Source: Chitinophaga sp. S165
GTDB taxonomy: Bacteria; Bacteroidota; Bacteroidia; Chitinophagales; Chitinophagaceae
DNA: 64,000 nt
Direction: 5' to 3'
NCBI RefSeq assembly: GCF_003182155.1
Contig: NZ_QGTG01000005.1
Location: 62,001-126,000 of the forward strand
A program made the position numbers and the translations under genes. Under the pieces are notes generated by a model that saw only the letters and a program-made list of their open reading frames with translations, was not told where the DNA came from and did not search any database. Shown here in pieces: positions 38,301 to 46,125 of this stretch (the stretch's first letter is position 1; every line of letters begins with the position of its first letter).

Positions 38301-38398
38301 TATTGTTTGGATGTTCTGCTATTTTTAAACGGGGAGGAAATACGCCCTCCATGCAACTATATAACTACATAAAAAGTAAGACGAACATTCATAACTGA
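35384..38398 (+). CDS. Large SF1 (DNA2/Upf1-like) helicase domain protein
   Basis: The 1004-residue protein carries Walker A GPPGTGKT at 294-301 after a long N-terminal region. An insertion of some 350 residues follows, with charged helical parts, before Walker B DEAGQ at 696-700 (LLIVDEAGQVSPE). Then come GDTLQIEPV, an HRR motif (MLTEHRRCFDEIIGYCNKL), VHALQGAERPIVLFS and motif VI VAVSRAKD (963-970). This is the SF1B, DNA2/NAM7-like class. The first 290 residues match no domain that I recognise (SVLIAPFSISPDPEY-like stretch at ~75-90). No nuclease motif was found in it, but the neighbour is a GIY-YIG protein, so helicase and nuclease may work together (inference). Confidence 0.88.
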   Translation: MLHSEDKNLLKYWRNTLADASRVEIQVDKLIHQYQVSMDYARGTIDEKHVLLLIEAEEKRVNEMKGRSDRKDQDWEQINDVSILIAPFSISPDPEYTKYSGETGIFYPFWIRAVLKRAGNIIPYEDNFPYIPRIHLEPQVNDAVNFIFSDVDKVDAAFAKPFAGENNWVAYWKYIQHCFKNITGADLFEYTSEGHTTKYTNTVVISDNLTGAADAIIGLYDYLNNEKETLPLLKEFISKGYTPLRPLLTNEDLEQQSSTHLGQMAYEYPLSISQRKSLYHFLGLKRGELLAVNGPPGTGKTTLLQSVVANEVVQSAINGGNPPVILACSTNNQAVTNIIDSFSSVKQKPGLLYQRWLPDVKGFGLYLPSQAKAVAKDIPYIKRTGGILSGAHTEKENSNYLATAEMQFLANFEAYSGVKDLSISAIADQIRSHLIEKQAALQEGIRLWKQYKRIHGLLQELSPGAETDLFKNQHLEENKLDQMEAAIKLLESRVSDYLETESFWIKLFSFFRFIKEKRAVRLKQIFRDSPIEYTSIDFYRIPAISHFFDEKLKLINQIRMYSQAWNAWKQKNNIESNPPIDDTEFKAADRNKQSFFYDELEMGLKYDLFYLATHYWEGRWLLATEELVREDRTRKNGRVDAQQRWQRFAMLTPCFVSTFYMAPKFFTYSKLNKISIAKSVWETPPLLDFIDLLIVDEAGQVSPEVGAATFALAKKAIIVGDTLQIEPVWNVPLKVDYANLIRYKVANSIENTNIVDDLDTKGFLSSSGSIMKMAQKASAYHAYPTMERGMMLTEHRRCFDEIIGYCNKLAYNGLLEPKKGPARNTLFPPMQFIDSKSNSTTNGKSRSNTEEAICIAQWILTHQQQLIRHYQWIEDDAAGKEKRTPRQLHLADIIGIVTPFTGQKYELMKACKSKGIPVAGLTIGTVHALQGAERPIVLFSATYGLNDVDKGYFFDRGVNMLNVAVSRAKDAFILFGCSAIFKRGGNTPSMQLYNYIKSKTNIHN

Positions 38399-38525
38399 TT
38401 TTATGCTGCTATGTTAATATCAGGACTTGAGTTATTCAACTATGAAATCTATTTTATAGAATCCAATGCCTCTACTCCTAAATTTACTATGACGATCAAT
38501 TAAGCCACTCATTATATTGTTTATT

Positions 38526-38564
38526 GCAGCATGCCAGCCTACTAAAGCTGGCATGCTGCTTTCT
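38526..38564 (+). terminator. Hairpin, probable terminator after the helicase gene
   Basis: GCAGCATGCCAGC and GCTGGCATGCTGC form a perfect 13-bp stem around an 8-nt loop, followed by TTTCT. The T run is short. The preceding 38399-38525 shows no gene. Confidence 0.65.
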
Positions 38565-38641
38565 AGTCAACTGTTTCATTATCTTTGCCCCGGCAAAAAA
38601 ATATCCAACAAGAGGACAACATTAATTATATCCTATACCCA

Positions 38642-40309
38642 ATGAAACGATTTTTACTCCCTGTACTGCTGTGCTGTTTGTTCGCATGTAAAAAAGACCA
38701 GCAGCCCGACCCCGTAGATACTCCCCCGGTCGAAGAGCCAGTAAAAGATACGACCACCAGAATTACGGTATGGGATGCTACGCTATGGAGTAAAAGCAAT
38801 CCGAAGGGCCTTCCTGTAGAAGGGGCGACTGTAGAACTGTATGCAACACAACAGGACTATGTTATTAAAAAGCCGGCGCTTACTGCTACGACCGATAAAA
38901 ACGGTATTGCCTCATTCGCCGGTAAAAAAGAAGGCGAGTACTTCATCGTTGCTTATAAGGATAAAAAGACAAATATCTGGAAAGATAAACTTGGCCGTAC
39001 CAAAATATCGGACACGCTGTTCCAGAGCTTTCAATCTACCATCGATCCTGATCGGCCTAAACAAATTAATGCAGCACCAGGCGATTTCATGTTCAGAGAC
39101 CTGAATGATGATTTCAAAGCGGACAGCAATGATGTTACAACGGCACCATTCTTTAAAGTCACTATCAACAATAACATCCCTGTTGCGGCTAATACCCTCA
39201 TAGGTTATCCTGTAAACCATGAAGGCGCTCCATTAAATACAATGGATGAAGTAAACGCCGCTTTTGCTATACTGGCGCAGGAAATAGGGGATACCCACCT
39301 GGGATTTGTGATGCTGGATGGCGTACTCAGTGATGAATCAGATGGTAAGATCGTGGGAGTAGAAGATGACATAGCTTCTGACTGGAACAGAATTGACCAT
39401 TTTCTGATCTTCAGCTCTAACAAAGTTATCAGACGGCTTTGGAATGAACATTATGCAAGCATTCTAAAAATAAATAAACTGTTGGTTAATGTTGACAGGA
39501 TCACGCCGGGCTATACTGAAGTTCGTACACAGTTGTACGGATTCCGTGCTTTGATTTACCTCGACCTGCTCAAATATTTCGGTGAACTACCCCTCGTCAA
39601 AGGAACATTCATACCGGAGGATATCTACCGCAGTTCACTGGAAGTGGTAAGAGATTATATTAATCAAGACATATTGAAGTCCTTCTACAATACATGGACG
39701 GTGACTGCTCAGAATCCCTGGTATGGGACGGTTGCCGCTTCCTTTATGCTCAGGGCAAGATTATACATGGAAGCGTCTGATAACACAGGTGTGTTCTATA
39801 TGACAGAGTCCGGATGGAACTACTATGAAATGTTTGGGCTGTCCGACTTTTCACAGATATTTGTATCACCTGCCGGTTCTGAAATTATATGGGCTATCTC
39901 TCCAACTTTGAAAAGCCCTTTCAAGGAGTATTTCGTTAAAGAAGGACAAACAGTAAACTTTTTCCCTGTTATCAGAAAAACGGAAACATATCTGATACGT
40001 GCGCTGGCATACTTCCGCTACGGCCCTTGGGGGCTTATGAAAGAAGAAGGTATGGGTATTATCGCAGATAGATCAGGTAGAACAATAGGTCCCATTAATA
40101 CTCAGGAAGACGCAGTGCGGGAATTGGGAAAATTGTACACCGAAGAGTTTTATCGCGAAGGTTTCCGTTACAGGTTCCTGCACCTGACACGCCAGGCTGA
40201 GAAGGTACTTGCACCTAAAGGATATCAATCATACAATGAGCTCATGCCGGTCCCTGATTCAATACTAATGAAGTATCCATTTATAAGTCAGAATCCAGGT
40301 TACAAGTAA
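38642..40309 (+). CDS. SusD/RagB-like lipoprotein with N-terminal Ig-like domain (orphan)
   Basis: The frame is open from 38585, but the lipoprotein signal MKRFLLPVLLCCLFACKKD fits a start at 38642 (555 aa), with Cys16 as the lipidated residue. Residues ~30-110 look like a transthyretin/carboxypeptidase-regulatory-like fold (GLPVEGATVELYATQ, TTDKNGIASFAGKKEGEYFIVAYKD). A short acidic loop DLNDDFKADSND recalls an EF-hand or dockerin-type calcium loop. The rest resembles SusD/RagB (LYGFRALIYLDLLKYFGELPLVKG, TEEFYREGFRYRFLHLTRQ, a final FISQNPGYK). SusD proteins bind glycans or other nutrients at the surface with a SusC partner, but no susC lies beside this gene. It interrupts two RM loci. Confidence 0.78.
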   Translation: MKRFLLPVLLCCLFACKKDQQPDPVDTPPVEEPVKDTTTRITVWDATLWSKSNPKGLPVEGATVELYATQQDYVIKKPALTATTDKNGIASFAGKKEGEYFIVAYKDKKTNIWKDKLGRTKISDTLFQSFQSTIDPDRPKQINAAPGDFMFRDLNDDFKADSNDVTTAPFFKVTINNNIPVAANTLIGYPVNHEGAPLNTMDEVNAAFAILAQEIGDTHLGFVMLDGVLSDESDGKIVGVEDDIASDWNRIDHFLIFSSNKVIRRLWNEHYASILKINKLLVNVDRITPGYTEVRTQLYGFRALIYLDLLKYFGELPLVKGTFIPEDIYRSSLEVVRDYINQDILKSFYNTWTVTAQNPWYGTVAASFMLRARLYMEASDNTGVFYMTESGWNYYEMFGLSDFSQIFVSPAGSEIIWAISPTLKSPFKEYFVKEGQTVNFFPVIRKTETYLIRALAYFRYGPWGLMKEEGMGIIADRSGRTIGPINTQEDAVRELGKLYTEEFYREGFRYRFLHLTRQAEKVLAPKGYQSYNELMPVPDSILMKYPFISQNPGYK

Positions 40310-40328
40310 TGTTTTCTAAAAAATATTA

Positions 40329-40367
40329 ACGGGTATATTCTGATGTGGATATACCCGTTTTCTTTTA
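40329..40367 (+). terminator. Intrinsic terminator of the orphan SusD-like gene
   Basis: ACGGGTATAT and ATATACCCGT pair around a 10-nt loop, followed by TTTCTTTT, about 20 nt after the stop codon. Confidence 0.85.
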
Positions 40368-40528
40368 CAGTTTTTTGGGATTTGAGGATCCTTATTTGCG
40401 TACAATTGCCTTGATTTACAAGGCAATTAAAATGTTCTTAACTTTTTATTCAACCAGGCACCAAGGTGGAAATTAGAATGTCTAAGGATGAATTTATTAT
40501 AACATGCATTGGTCAAAAACTAATTTAA

Positions 40529-42025
40529 TCACTTACGATGCAAAGCGTTGATAACAGCTTTGAAACTTTCCAATCCTGCTTCCAGATTTTCAATAATGTC
40601 TTGTGCTAATTCATCAGGATTGGGAAGATTGTCCAGGTCTGCAAGCGATTTATCCTTTATCCATGTAATATCCAGAGATGTTTTATCTCTTGCAATGATG
40701 TCATTGTAAGAGAACTTCCTCCAGCGACCGTCAGGATTAGATTCGCTCCAGGTCTCTTTTCGCTGATGTTTGTTGCTTGGATTATAACATGCAATAAAAT
40801 CTTCCAGATCTCCTGCCTCTAAAGGATTTTTCTTTAAAGTATGGTGAATATTAGTACGATAATCGTACACCCATATCTCTTTAGTCCACGGATCTTTGGC
40901 GGCCGGTTTGCCGTCCCAGAACAACACATTTGCTTTCACGCCATTGGCATAAAAGATCCCTGTAGGTAAACGTAATATTGTGTGAAGGTTGGTTGTCTCC
41001 AGTAATTTTTTTCTTATTATTTCACCGGCGCCGCCTTCAAACAAGATGTTATCCGGAAGGACTACGGCCGCCTGACCGGTTGTTTTCAGCATGGTGTTAA
41101 TATGCTGAACGAAATTGAGTTGCTTATTGCTGGTAGTTACCCAAAAATCAGGACGGTTGTAAGTAAGATCTTCTTTACCCTGTTCTCCATCTTCATTAGT
41201 AAAGGTCATGCTGCTTTTCTTCCCAAACGGTGGATTGGCAAGCACGTAGTCGTATGTTGACAGCGGTGCCGATATCAGCGAGTCATTCCCCGAAATGATG
41301 CTGTCGCTATCTATATCACCAATATTATGCAGGAAGAGGTTCATTAAAGCCAGTCGGCGGGTGCCCGCTACGATCTCATTACCTGCGAAGGTGTTGTATT
41401 TCAGAAATTGTTTTTGAGATTCATCTGGTGATGTATTTTCTGTCAACCAGTCATAAGCAGCAAGAAAGAAACCTCCTGTGCCACAGGCAGGGTCGGCAAT
41501 GGTTTTATTTAGTTCAGGACGGACACATTCAACCATGGCTTTGATCAAGGCTCTTGGCGTGAAATATTGACCAGCGCCACTTTTAGTGTCTTCTGCATTT
41601 TTTTCCAATAAGCCCTCGTAAATGTCGCCTTTGTCTTTTACACCCAATAGCACCCATTGTTCGGCATTAATGAGAGCGATCAGTTTATAAAGTTTCGCAG
41701 GGTCCTGTATCTTGTTCTGGCTTTTGGCGAATATTTGCCCAAGCATTCCTTTTTCACCTCCCAGCTCACGAAGTAATTTACTATAGTGTGTTTCAAGTTC
41801 ATCACCGCTTTTGCTAACAAGGCTTCCCCAGTTGTAAGCTTTAGGTATGGGCATAGTACGATTATGCGGTGGCCGGCTATATTCGTCTGCCATTTTCAGA
41901 AACAACAGGTAGGTGAGTTGTTCTAAATAGTCCCCATAACCAACGCCATCATCGCGAAGGGTATTGCAAAATGCCCAGATCTTAGAAACAATGCCGGATG
42001 TATTTATTAAGCTGTTATTATTCAC
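40529..42025 (-). CDS. hsdM: Type I DNA methyltransferase subunit HsdM (second system)
   Basis: The 498-residue protein has the usual HsdM length. The N-terminal HsdM_N domain (VSKIWAFCNTLRDDGVGYGDYLEQLTYLLFLKM) precedes the methyltransferase domain with GQYFTPRALIKAMV, SAM motif DPACGTGG at 178-185 and catalytic NPPF at 264-267. It methylates adenine N6 in the target chosen by its HsdS. It follows hsdS on the same strand with a 37-nt gap, the reverse of the common M-S order. No hsdR is found in this cluster. It differs clearly from the long HsdM at 26.9 kb, so it is an independent system and not a duplication. Confidence 0.95.
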   Translation of the reverse strand: MNNNSLINTSGIVSKIWAFCNTLRDDGVGYGDYLEQLTYLLFLKMADEYSRPPHNRTMPIPKAYNWGSLVSKSGDELETHYSKLLRELGGEKGMLGQIFAKSQNKIQDPAKLYKLIALINAEQWVLLGVKDKGDIYEGLLEKNAEDTKSGAGQYFTPRALIKAMVECVRPELNKTIADPACGTGGFFLAAYDWLTENTSPDESQKQFLKYNTFAGNEIVAGTRRLALMNLFLHNIGDIDSDSIISGNDSLISAPLSTYDYVLANPPFGKKSSMTFTNEDGEQGKEDLTYNRPDFWVTTSNKQLNFVQHINTMLKTTGQAAVVLPDNILFEGGAGEIIRKKLLETTNLHTILRLPTGIFYANGVKANVLFWDGKPAAKDPWTKEIWVYDYRTNIHHTLKKNPLEAGDLEDFIACYNPSNKHQRKETWSESNPDGRWRKFSYNDIIARDKTSLDITWIKDKSLADLDNLPNPDELAQDIIENLEAGLESFKAVINALHRK

Positions 42026-42062
42026 GATGTTGTTTTTCTTTCTGTATACAGATCTTTAATCG

Positions 42063-43322
42063 CTAGGCCGGGATCGCATCAACAGATTGTCTGATTGTTT
42101 CAATTTTGTCGGTCGTTATCAGCCTTCCTTCAAACGCCGTTTTTAAAATGCTCTGCCGCAATGTTTCCGCCTGTTGCAAGCTTTGCACGATGGCTTCTTC
42201 TGTTTTGTCTGCTACACTGAAGCGACTTTCGATTTCCCCGATTATTTTAAGTTGTTCTTCGATCTGTCCTATCGGCACTTTGATCTTATTGAGGTTGCCC
42301 TGCGTAAGTTTTGGTTGTGCGGTACCGGTAACAAAAGGGGCCAGATCTAACGAGTTAAAATAGTAACAAAGGTATTTATTAAGTGTTTGCTTTTTAGCGA
42401 GCAATACATGTGCATGGTTATTCACCCAGAATTTCCCCTCAACTAAAAATGCGAGCGGCCGGGACTTACTTAATAAGTTGGCGCCGTCTTCGCCTATTAA
42501 AAGATACTCGCCATCGAAGATATAATCATCTATGTGATCTACTATTTCAGTTGCCCCATAATATCTGTAGATGCCTTTCCTGCCTGCTCTCACTTCCCTG
42601 CTTAGCGGCACTCTTTTCCCATCCAGGTTTTCGGTCAGGTTCGCAATAGTTTCCCATTTCCATCCATCCGGAAGTGTTCCGTCTTTCACATGGTCATTAG
42701 TGAACTTTCCCTCGAAGGCCCATTTCAATACTGCCTGGCGGTAGGTCTTTAATTGTTGCTGCGCGATCTTTAGCTGCTCTACTCCTTTTTCTACTTCACT
42801 AAAGAGTTCTTCTATTTTTGAGACAATAGCATGTTGGACCGCAATGGGAGGAAGTGAAATGCTTACTTGCTTTACTGCATCAATATTTAAATTCTTTACC
42901 GTTGACCCTTTCGCAAGGTTCGAAAATTGAGCATAAACGGCATTGGAACTTAAGGAATAGTATAAATAGTCCGTATCGACATTATCATTCTTTCTTATCA
43001 CCAGCCATCCATCATGGATGCAGCCTGAAGTTTTCATAATATAGGGCCTTCCGAAACTCATTGAGTTTGAAAGAATGAAATCTCCATCATAAACCATCCT
43101 TGTCTTTTTAAGACCTTCCCGTTTAATTTTTTCGTTTGTATGAGTGATATATTTAGAAACCCCTTTTGTGTCACCAATCTTTATCCAATTGATTCCATTT
43201 GGATCTTTTGTAATGTATTGTTCTATGGGTCTTGGTGATCCGCCCCTTTCGATCGTAAAAACATCGCCAAGCTTAACCCGTTTCCAGTTTTTTGGTAACT
43301 GATATATATTCTCTTCGTTCAT
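42063..43322 (-). CDS. hsdS: Type I specificity subunit HsdS (second system)
   Basis: The 419-residue protein has two target-recognition halves. The first starts YQLPKNWKRVKLGDVFTIERGGSPRP, the second LPDGWKWETIANLTENLDGKRVPL near residue 215. Each is followed by a helical spacer (IVSKIEELFSEVEKGVEQLKIAQQQLKTYRQAVLKWAFEGK and IIGEIESRFSVADKTEEAIVQSLQQAETLRQSILKTAFEGR). Both spacers end with the same (A)FEG(K/R) repeat, the expected internal symmetry. It is first in the hsdS-hsdM unit. Whether it also serves an HsdR encoded elsewhere cannot be told from this window. Confidence 0.94.
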   Translation of the reverse strand: MNEENIYQLPKNWKRVKLGDVFTIERGGSPRPIEQYITKDPNGINWIKIGDTKGVSKYITHTNEKIKREGLKKTRMVYDGDFILSNSMSFGRPYIMKTSGCIHDGWLVIRKNDNVDTDYLYYSLSSNAVYAQFSNLAKGSTVKNLNIDAVKQVSISLPPIAVQHAIVSKIEELFSEVEKGVEQLKIAQQQLKTYRQAVLKWAFEGKFTNDHVKDGTLPDGWKWETIANLTENLDGKRVPLSREVRAGRKGIYRYYGATEIVDHIDDYIFDGEYLLIGEDGANLLSKSRPLAFLVEGKFWVNNHAHVLLAKKQTLNKYLCYYFNSLDLAPFVTGTAQPKLTQGNLNKIKVPIGQIEEQLKIIGEIESRFSVADKTEEAIVQSLQQAETLRQSILKTAFEGRLITTDKIETIRQSVDAIPA

Positions 43323-43373
43323 TACTTAATGAGTTTATGCGGGTGCGACGTCCCGGTCTTAGCCTGGAACCGA

Positions 43374-43418
43374 ATTTTCTTACAATTTCGGAATCCGATT
43401 CCAAAATTGTAAGAAAAT
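43374..43418. repeat. Near-perfect 45-nt palindrome upstream of the second hsdS
   Basis: Outer arms ATTTTCTTACAATTT (43374-43388) and its exact reverse complement (43404-43418) enclose GGAATC-C-GATTCC (43390-43402), itself palindromic. Only the pair 43389/43403 mismatches. It lies 52 nt upstream of the hsdS start. There is no T run beyond that within the arm, so a regulatory site or a mobile-element relic is as likely as a terminator. Confidence 0.8.
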
Positions 43419-43487
43419 CCTGGTTTATGTAATTAATGAGTTGATTATCAAATATATGATATTGTACTAGCCATTTACATACCTGCC

Positions 43488-43619
43488 CTAAATAACAATT
43501 TTGTATCCCTGCACCCACTCCGGCAACCCCAAATCGCAGTCCGCCAAAATATGCGTCTCACCCACTTTTTCTTCAATTAAGTCCAACTCAAGTCTTACCA
43601 ATCTCCTACCAAAACCTTA
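43488..43619 (-). pseudogene. Remnant of an unrecognised gene (C-terminal piece)
   Basis: On the minus strand, a short frame opens after a TAA near 43620 and reads RRLVRLELDLIEEKVGE, then THILADCDLGLPEWVQGYKI, ending in TAG at 43490-43488. The amino-acid composition looks like a real protein tail, but there is no ATG and only about 43 codons. It may be the end of a gene lost by deletion at this island border. I do not recognise the family. Confidence 0.35.
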
Positions 43620-43626
43620 TCCTTTA

Positions 43627-43711
43627 GGCTCACTTAAGGCTTATGATACCTACTGGTCCATATTTTATATAGATATAGACCAGTACCTATGATAACCTTG
43701 ATGTGAGCCTG
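43627..43711. repeat. Long imperfect inverted repeat (about 85 nt)
   Basis: AGGCTCAC (43627-43634) pairs with GTGAGCCT (43704-43711), TTATGATA with TATGATAA (7 of 8), and TACTGGTC (43652-43659) with GACCAGTA (43679-43686), around an AT-rich loop. The nested arms suggest a structured transcript or a small non-autonomous element. It sits 90 nt upstream of the next gene. Confidence 0.7.
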
Positions 43712-43800
43712 AAGAATAAATATTTGGTCAAAATAAAGTACTCATCATCAACCGATTAATGCATGTTTTTCGTATATTCGATAAAATTCATTGTAGCGTT

Positions 43801-44727
43801 ATGGCCCGAAATTTCAATATTCTTACAAAGGGGCTCTCCGGCCATATAGGAGAGTTGATCTATTACGACAGGAACGGCAAGTCGTTCACCCGTAAAATGC
43901 CCCAATATGGTCCTGACAGTATGTCTGTGGCCAGTAAACAAAGCAGCCGCGAATTTGCAAAGGCAAGTAAGGCCGCAAAATCGATCCGTTCAGCCCTGAA
44001 TGGTATCTGGCAACCAGCGAAAGACGAAAGCACCGTGTACAGACTAAACAAGGCCGTTTATGCGGCTTTGAGGGAAGACGCCCTGCACATGCGGGGTAAA
44101 CGTATATTCACGGCCGAAGCCTTGCATCAGCACCTGAAAGATTTCCGGTATAACAGGAATGCCGTCATGACTATCGGAGGGATAGACACGGTACGCCAGG
44201 AAGACGGGAGTATTATGGTGAAGCTGCCTGCCAATTGGCAGAACTGGCTCAAAGCGCCTAAAGATGCCCGTTACATACAATTGCAGGCGGTTGCATTGGA
44301 TATGGATTTTGAGCATAATACCTGCACCAGCACCGCAACAGCCGCCAGCTGTGTTCCTTTAGGTGAGAAGGAACATGCGCTCCTGCTGCCGGTTACACCG
44401 GTCAGGGCCACTGCTACCATCGTTCTGCTGCAATTGCGTTTTCTCCATACCGATATGGGGGTTCATACTGCCGGTACAACCACCAGTGAACAGGCATTTG
44501 TAACGGCCGTCCTGGACCCCGCATTACCGTTTGTAGAAAGGATAAAGCATCCGCAGCAACCAGCTAAAAAATCCAGGATACTGAGGAAATCCCGTTCTGC
44601 GGCAGATATCCTGCAGGCAGCGGCCAAGCCACAGGAGAAGGCAGTGGCTTCCTGTAGGAACGAATTGAGAGAAAGATTTACGCAAATTGGGCTTATTCCC
44701 TCTACACATCTACGGGAAGGGCCGTAA
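43801..44727 (+). CDS. Protein of unknown function, Bacteroidota-type
   Basis: I do not recognise this family with confidence. The frame is open from 43759, but MARNFNILTKGLSGHIGELIYYDRNGKSFTRKMP (start 43801, 308 aa) looks like a natural start. The opening recalls short Bacteroidota proteins of the DUF6266 kind, with a Gly-rich strand pattern GLSGHIGELIYY and a later RNAVMTIGGIDTVRQEDGSIMVKLPANW. The C-terminal 70 residues are basic and look disordered (KHPQQPAKKSRILRKSRSAADILQAAAKPQEK). There is no signal peptide or membrane segment. It has no close neighbour on its strand: the next gene begins 258 nt later and the gap shows nothing recognisable. Confidence 0.65.
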   Translation: MARNFNILTKGLSGHIGELIYYDRNGKSFTRKMPQYGPDSMSVASKQSSREFAKASKAAKSIRSALNGIWQPAKDESTVYRLNKAVYAALREDALHMRGKRIFTAEALHQHLKDFRYNRNAVMTIGGIDTVRQEDGSIMVKLPANWQNWLKAPKDARYIQLQAVALDMDFEHNTCTSTATAASCVPLGEKEHALLLPVTPVRATATIVLLQLRFLHTDMGVHTAGTTTSEQAFVTAVLDPALPFVERIKHPQQPAKKSRILRKSRSAADILQAAAKPQEKAVASCRNELRERFTQIGLIPSTHLREGP

Positions 44728-44985
44728 ACATACTTATAGCTTTAGGCAGGTAAATTCCTGATGATCTGATACGCTTTTCCAGAAGGCTAAATAAAAGATT
44801 ATTGGCTCTTTTAAAGCGATTTTTCATAATATGACCAATGTTATGATCGCTGCCGATAATATGTGTGCCGGATTGACCAGCTGGTGCTATACGTTTTTCC
44901 GGGAAGCACTATCTTTAGCGCAGAAAAGGTAGTGATTCGCTGCCTGGAACATTAAAGAACTATCTGGCTATTACAACTGACCACT

Positions 44986-45561
44986 ATGCATGCTGTGCTT
45001 TTACAGGAGTTAAAAAAACATATTAATCTGACAGCTGATGAAGAAGAACTGATCACAACCTCATTCCGGCATAAGAAAGTGAGAAAGGGCCAGTTCTTAG
45101 TACAGCCTCCTGATATCGCCCTATATGAACATTTCGTTGTGAGCGGTTGCCTGATGGAATACTACCTGGACGACAATGGCACGCAACATACCCTGATATT
45201 CGCACCAGAAAGATGGTGGACTACAGACCTGAACAGCTTTTTAAAGAAAGAGGAATCCCGGTATTATATAGAAGCACTGGAAGACACTGAATTATTGGTC
45301 GTCACCAGGGAAGCGCTTGACAAATTGTTGAAGGAAATTCCCTTATTGAACAACTATTTCAGGATACTGTACCAGAATGCAATTATGGGCCTGGAAGAGC
45401 GTATATTAAACGTATTGAGCAGCAAAGTGGAAGAGCGTTATCTCCGCTTCTTAAAGAAATATCCCCAGCTTGAAAACAGATTGCCCCAATATCTGATAGC
45501 GTCTTACCTGGGCGTAACCCCCGAATTCTTCAGCCGCGTCAAATCCCGGATACACAGATGA
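44986..45561 (+). CDS. Crp/Fnr family transcriptional regulator
   Basis: The 191-residue protein has a cyclic-nucleotide-binding-like jelly roll in its N-terminal part (VRKGQFLVQPPDIALYEHFVVSGCLMEYYLDDNGTQHTLIFAPERWW). A long dimerisation helix follows (LEERILNVLSSKVEERYLRFLKKYP) and then a short helix-turn-helix ending LIASYLGVTPEFFSRVKSRIH. The phosphate-binding cassette typical of cAMP binding is not evident, as is usual for this Bacteroidota group, so the ligand is unknown. It may control the DoxX-pirin pair directly downstream. A 16-bp palindrome stands in the gap between them. Confidence 0.9.
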   Translation: MHAVLLQELKKHINLTADEEELITTSFRHKKVRKGQFLVQPPDIALYEHFVVSGCLMEYYLDDNGTQHTLIFAPERWWTTDLNSFLKKEESRYYIEALEDTELLVVTREALDKLLKEIPLLNNYFRILYQNAIMGLEERILNVLSSKVEERYLRFLKKYPQLENRLPQYLIASYLGVTPEFFSRVKSRIHR

Positions 45562-45582
45562 CATCTTAAACTAGGTTAAGTT

Positions 45583-45598
45583 CCTTTCTTAAGAAAGG
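45583..45598. promoter_or_regulatory. 16-bp perfect palindrome, candidate operator
   Basis: CCTTTCTTAAGAAAGG lies between the Crp-family gene and the DoxX gene. A second symmetric pair, TTTGTTC (45629-45635) and GAACAAA (45646-45652), stands just before the DoxX start. Either could be a dimer binding site; which protein binds is not known. Confidence 0.5.
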
Positions 45599-45655
45599 TC
45601 ATTGTCGGGCGAGCCGTAAGTTCTCAATTTTGTTCTTGTAAAATCGAACAAACAA

Positions 45656-46120
45656 ATGAGAACATTTATTAATCGCCTTACGGCTACCGAACCTGTGATA
45701 ACACCACTTATTCTACGAATTGTATTTGCGATCGTTTTATGGCCGCATGGCGCCCAACTGTTATTAGGATGTTTTGGTGGATATGGCTTCTCAGCTACAA
45801 TGCAGTATTTCACAACGCAGGCCGGCCTCCATCCCATCATTGCTTTCGTTGTGATCATCCTTGAATTTTTCGGAAGCATATTAATTCTGCTGGGACTGTT
45901 TACCAGGTTCTTCGCATTCGCGTCCCTCATTTTATTTACAGGTATGATCGTCACCGTACATCAGCAGTTCGGCTTCTTTATGAACTGGTACGGTAACATG
46001 AAAGGTGAAGGTTTTGAATATCACCTGCTCGTCATCGGTATGCTGTTGTGCTTAACAATATCAGGCGCCGGAAAAGCGAGCCTTGATGCAGTTATCAATA
46101 AAAGGATCAATAAAAACTAA
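45656..46120 (+). CDS. DoxX family membrane protein
   Basis: The 154-residue protein has four hydrophobic segments and the DoxX-type pattern: ITPLILRIVFAIVLWPHGAQLLLG, then FAVVIILEFFGSILILLGLFTRFFAF-like stretches and a final LLVIGMLLCLTISGAGKASLD. DoxX proteins are inner-membrane proteins linked in some organisms to redox or thiol stress. It is followed by the pirin-family gene after 5 nt, so the two form an operon. DoxX and pirin genes are commonly paired. Confidence 0.88.
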   Translation: MRTFINRLTATEPVITPLILRIVFAIVLWPHGAQLLLGCFGGYGFSATMQYFTTQAGLHPIIAFVVIILEFFGSILILLGLFTRFFAFASLILFTGMIVTVHQQFGFFMNWYGNMKGEGFEYHLLVIGMLLCLTISGAGKASLDAVINKRINKN

Positions 46121-46125
46121 CAAAA

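Noticed and set aside
43273..43518. Minus-strand frame extending upstream of the second hsdS
   Set aside because: It overlaps the hsdS start in another frame and reads through a palindrome; the composition is not protein-like.
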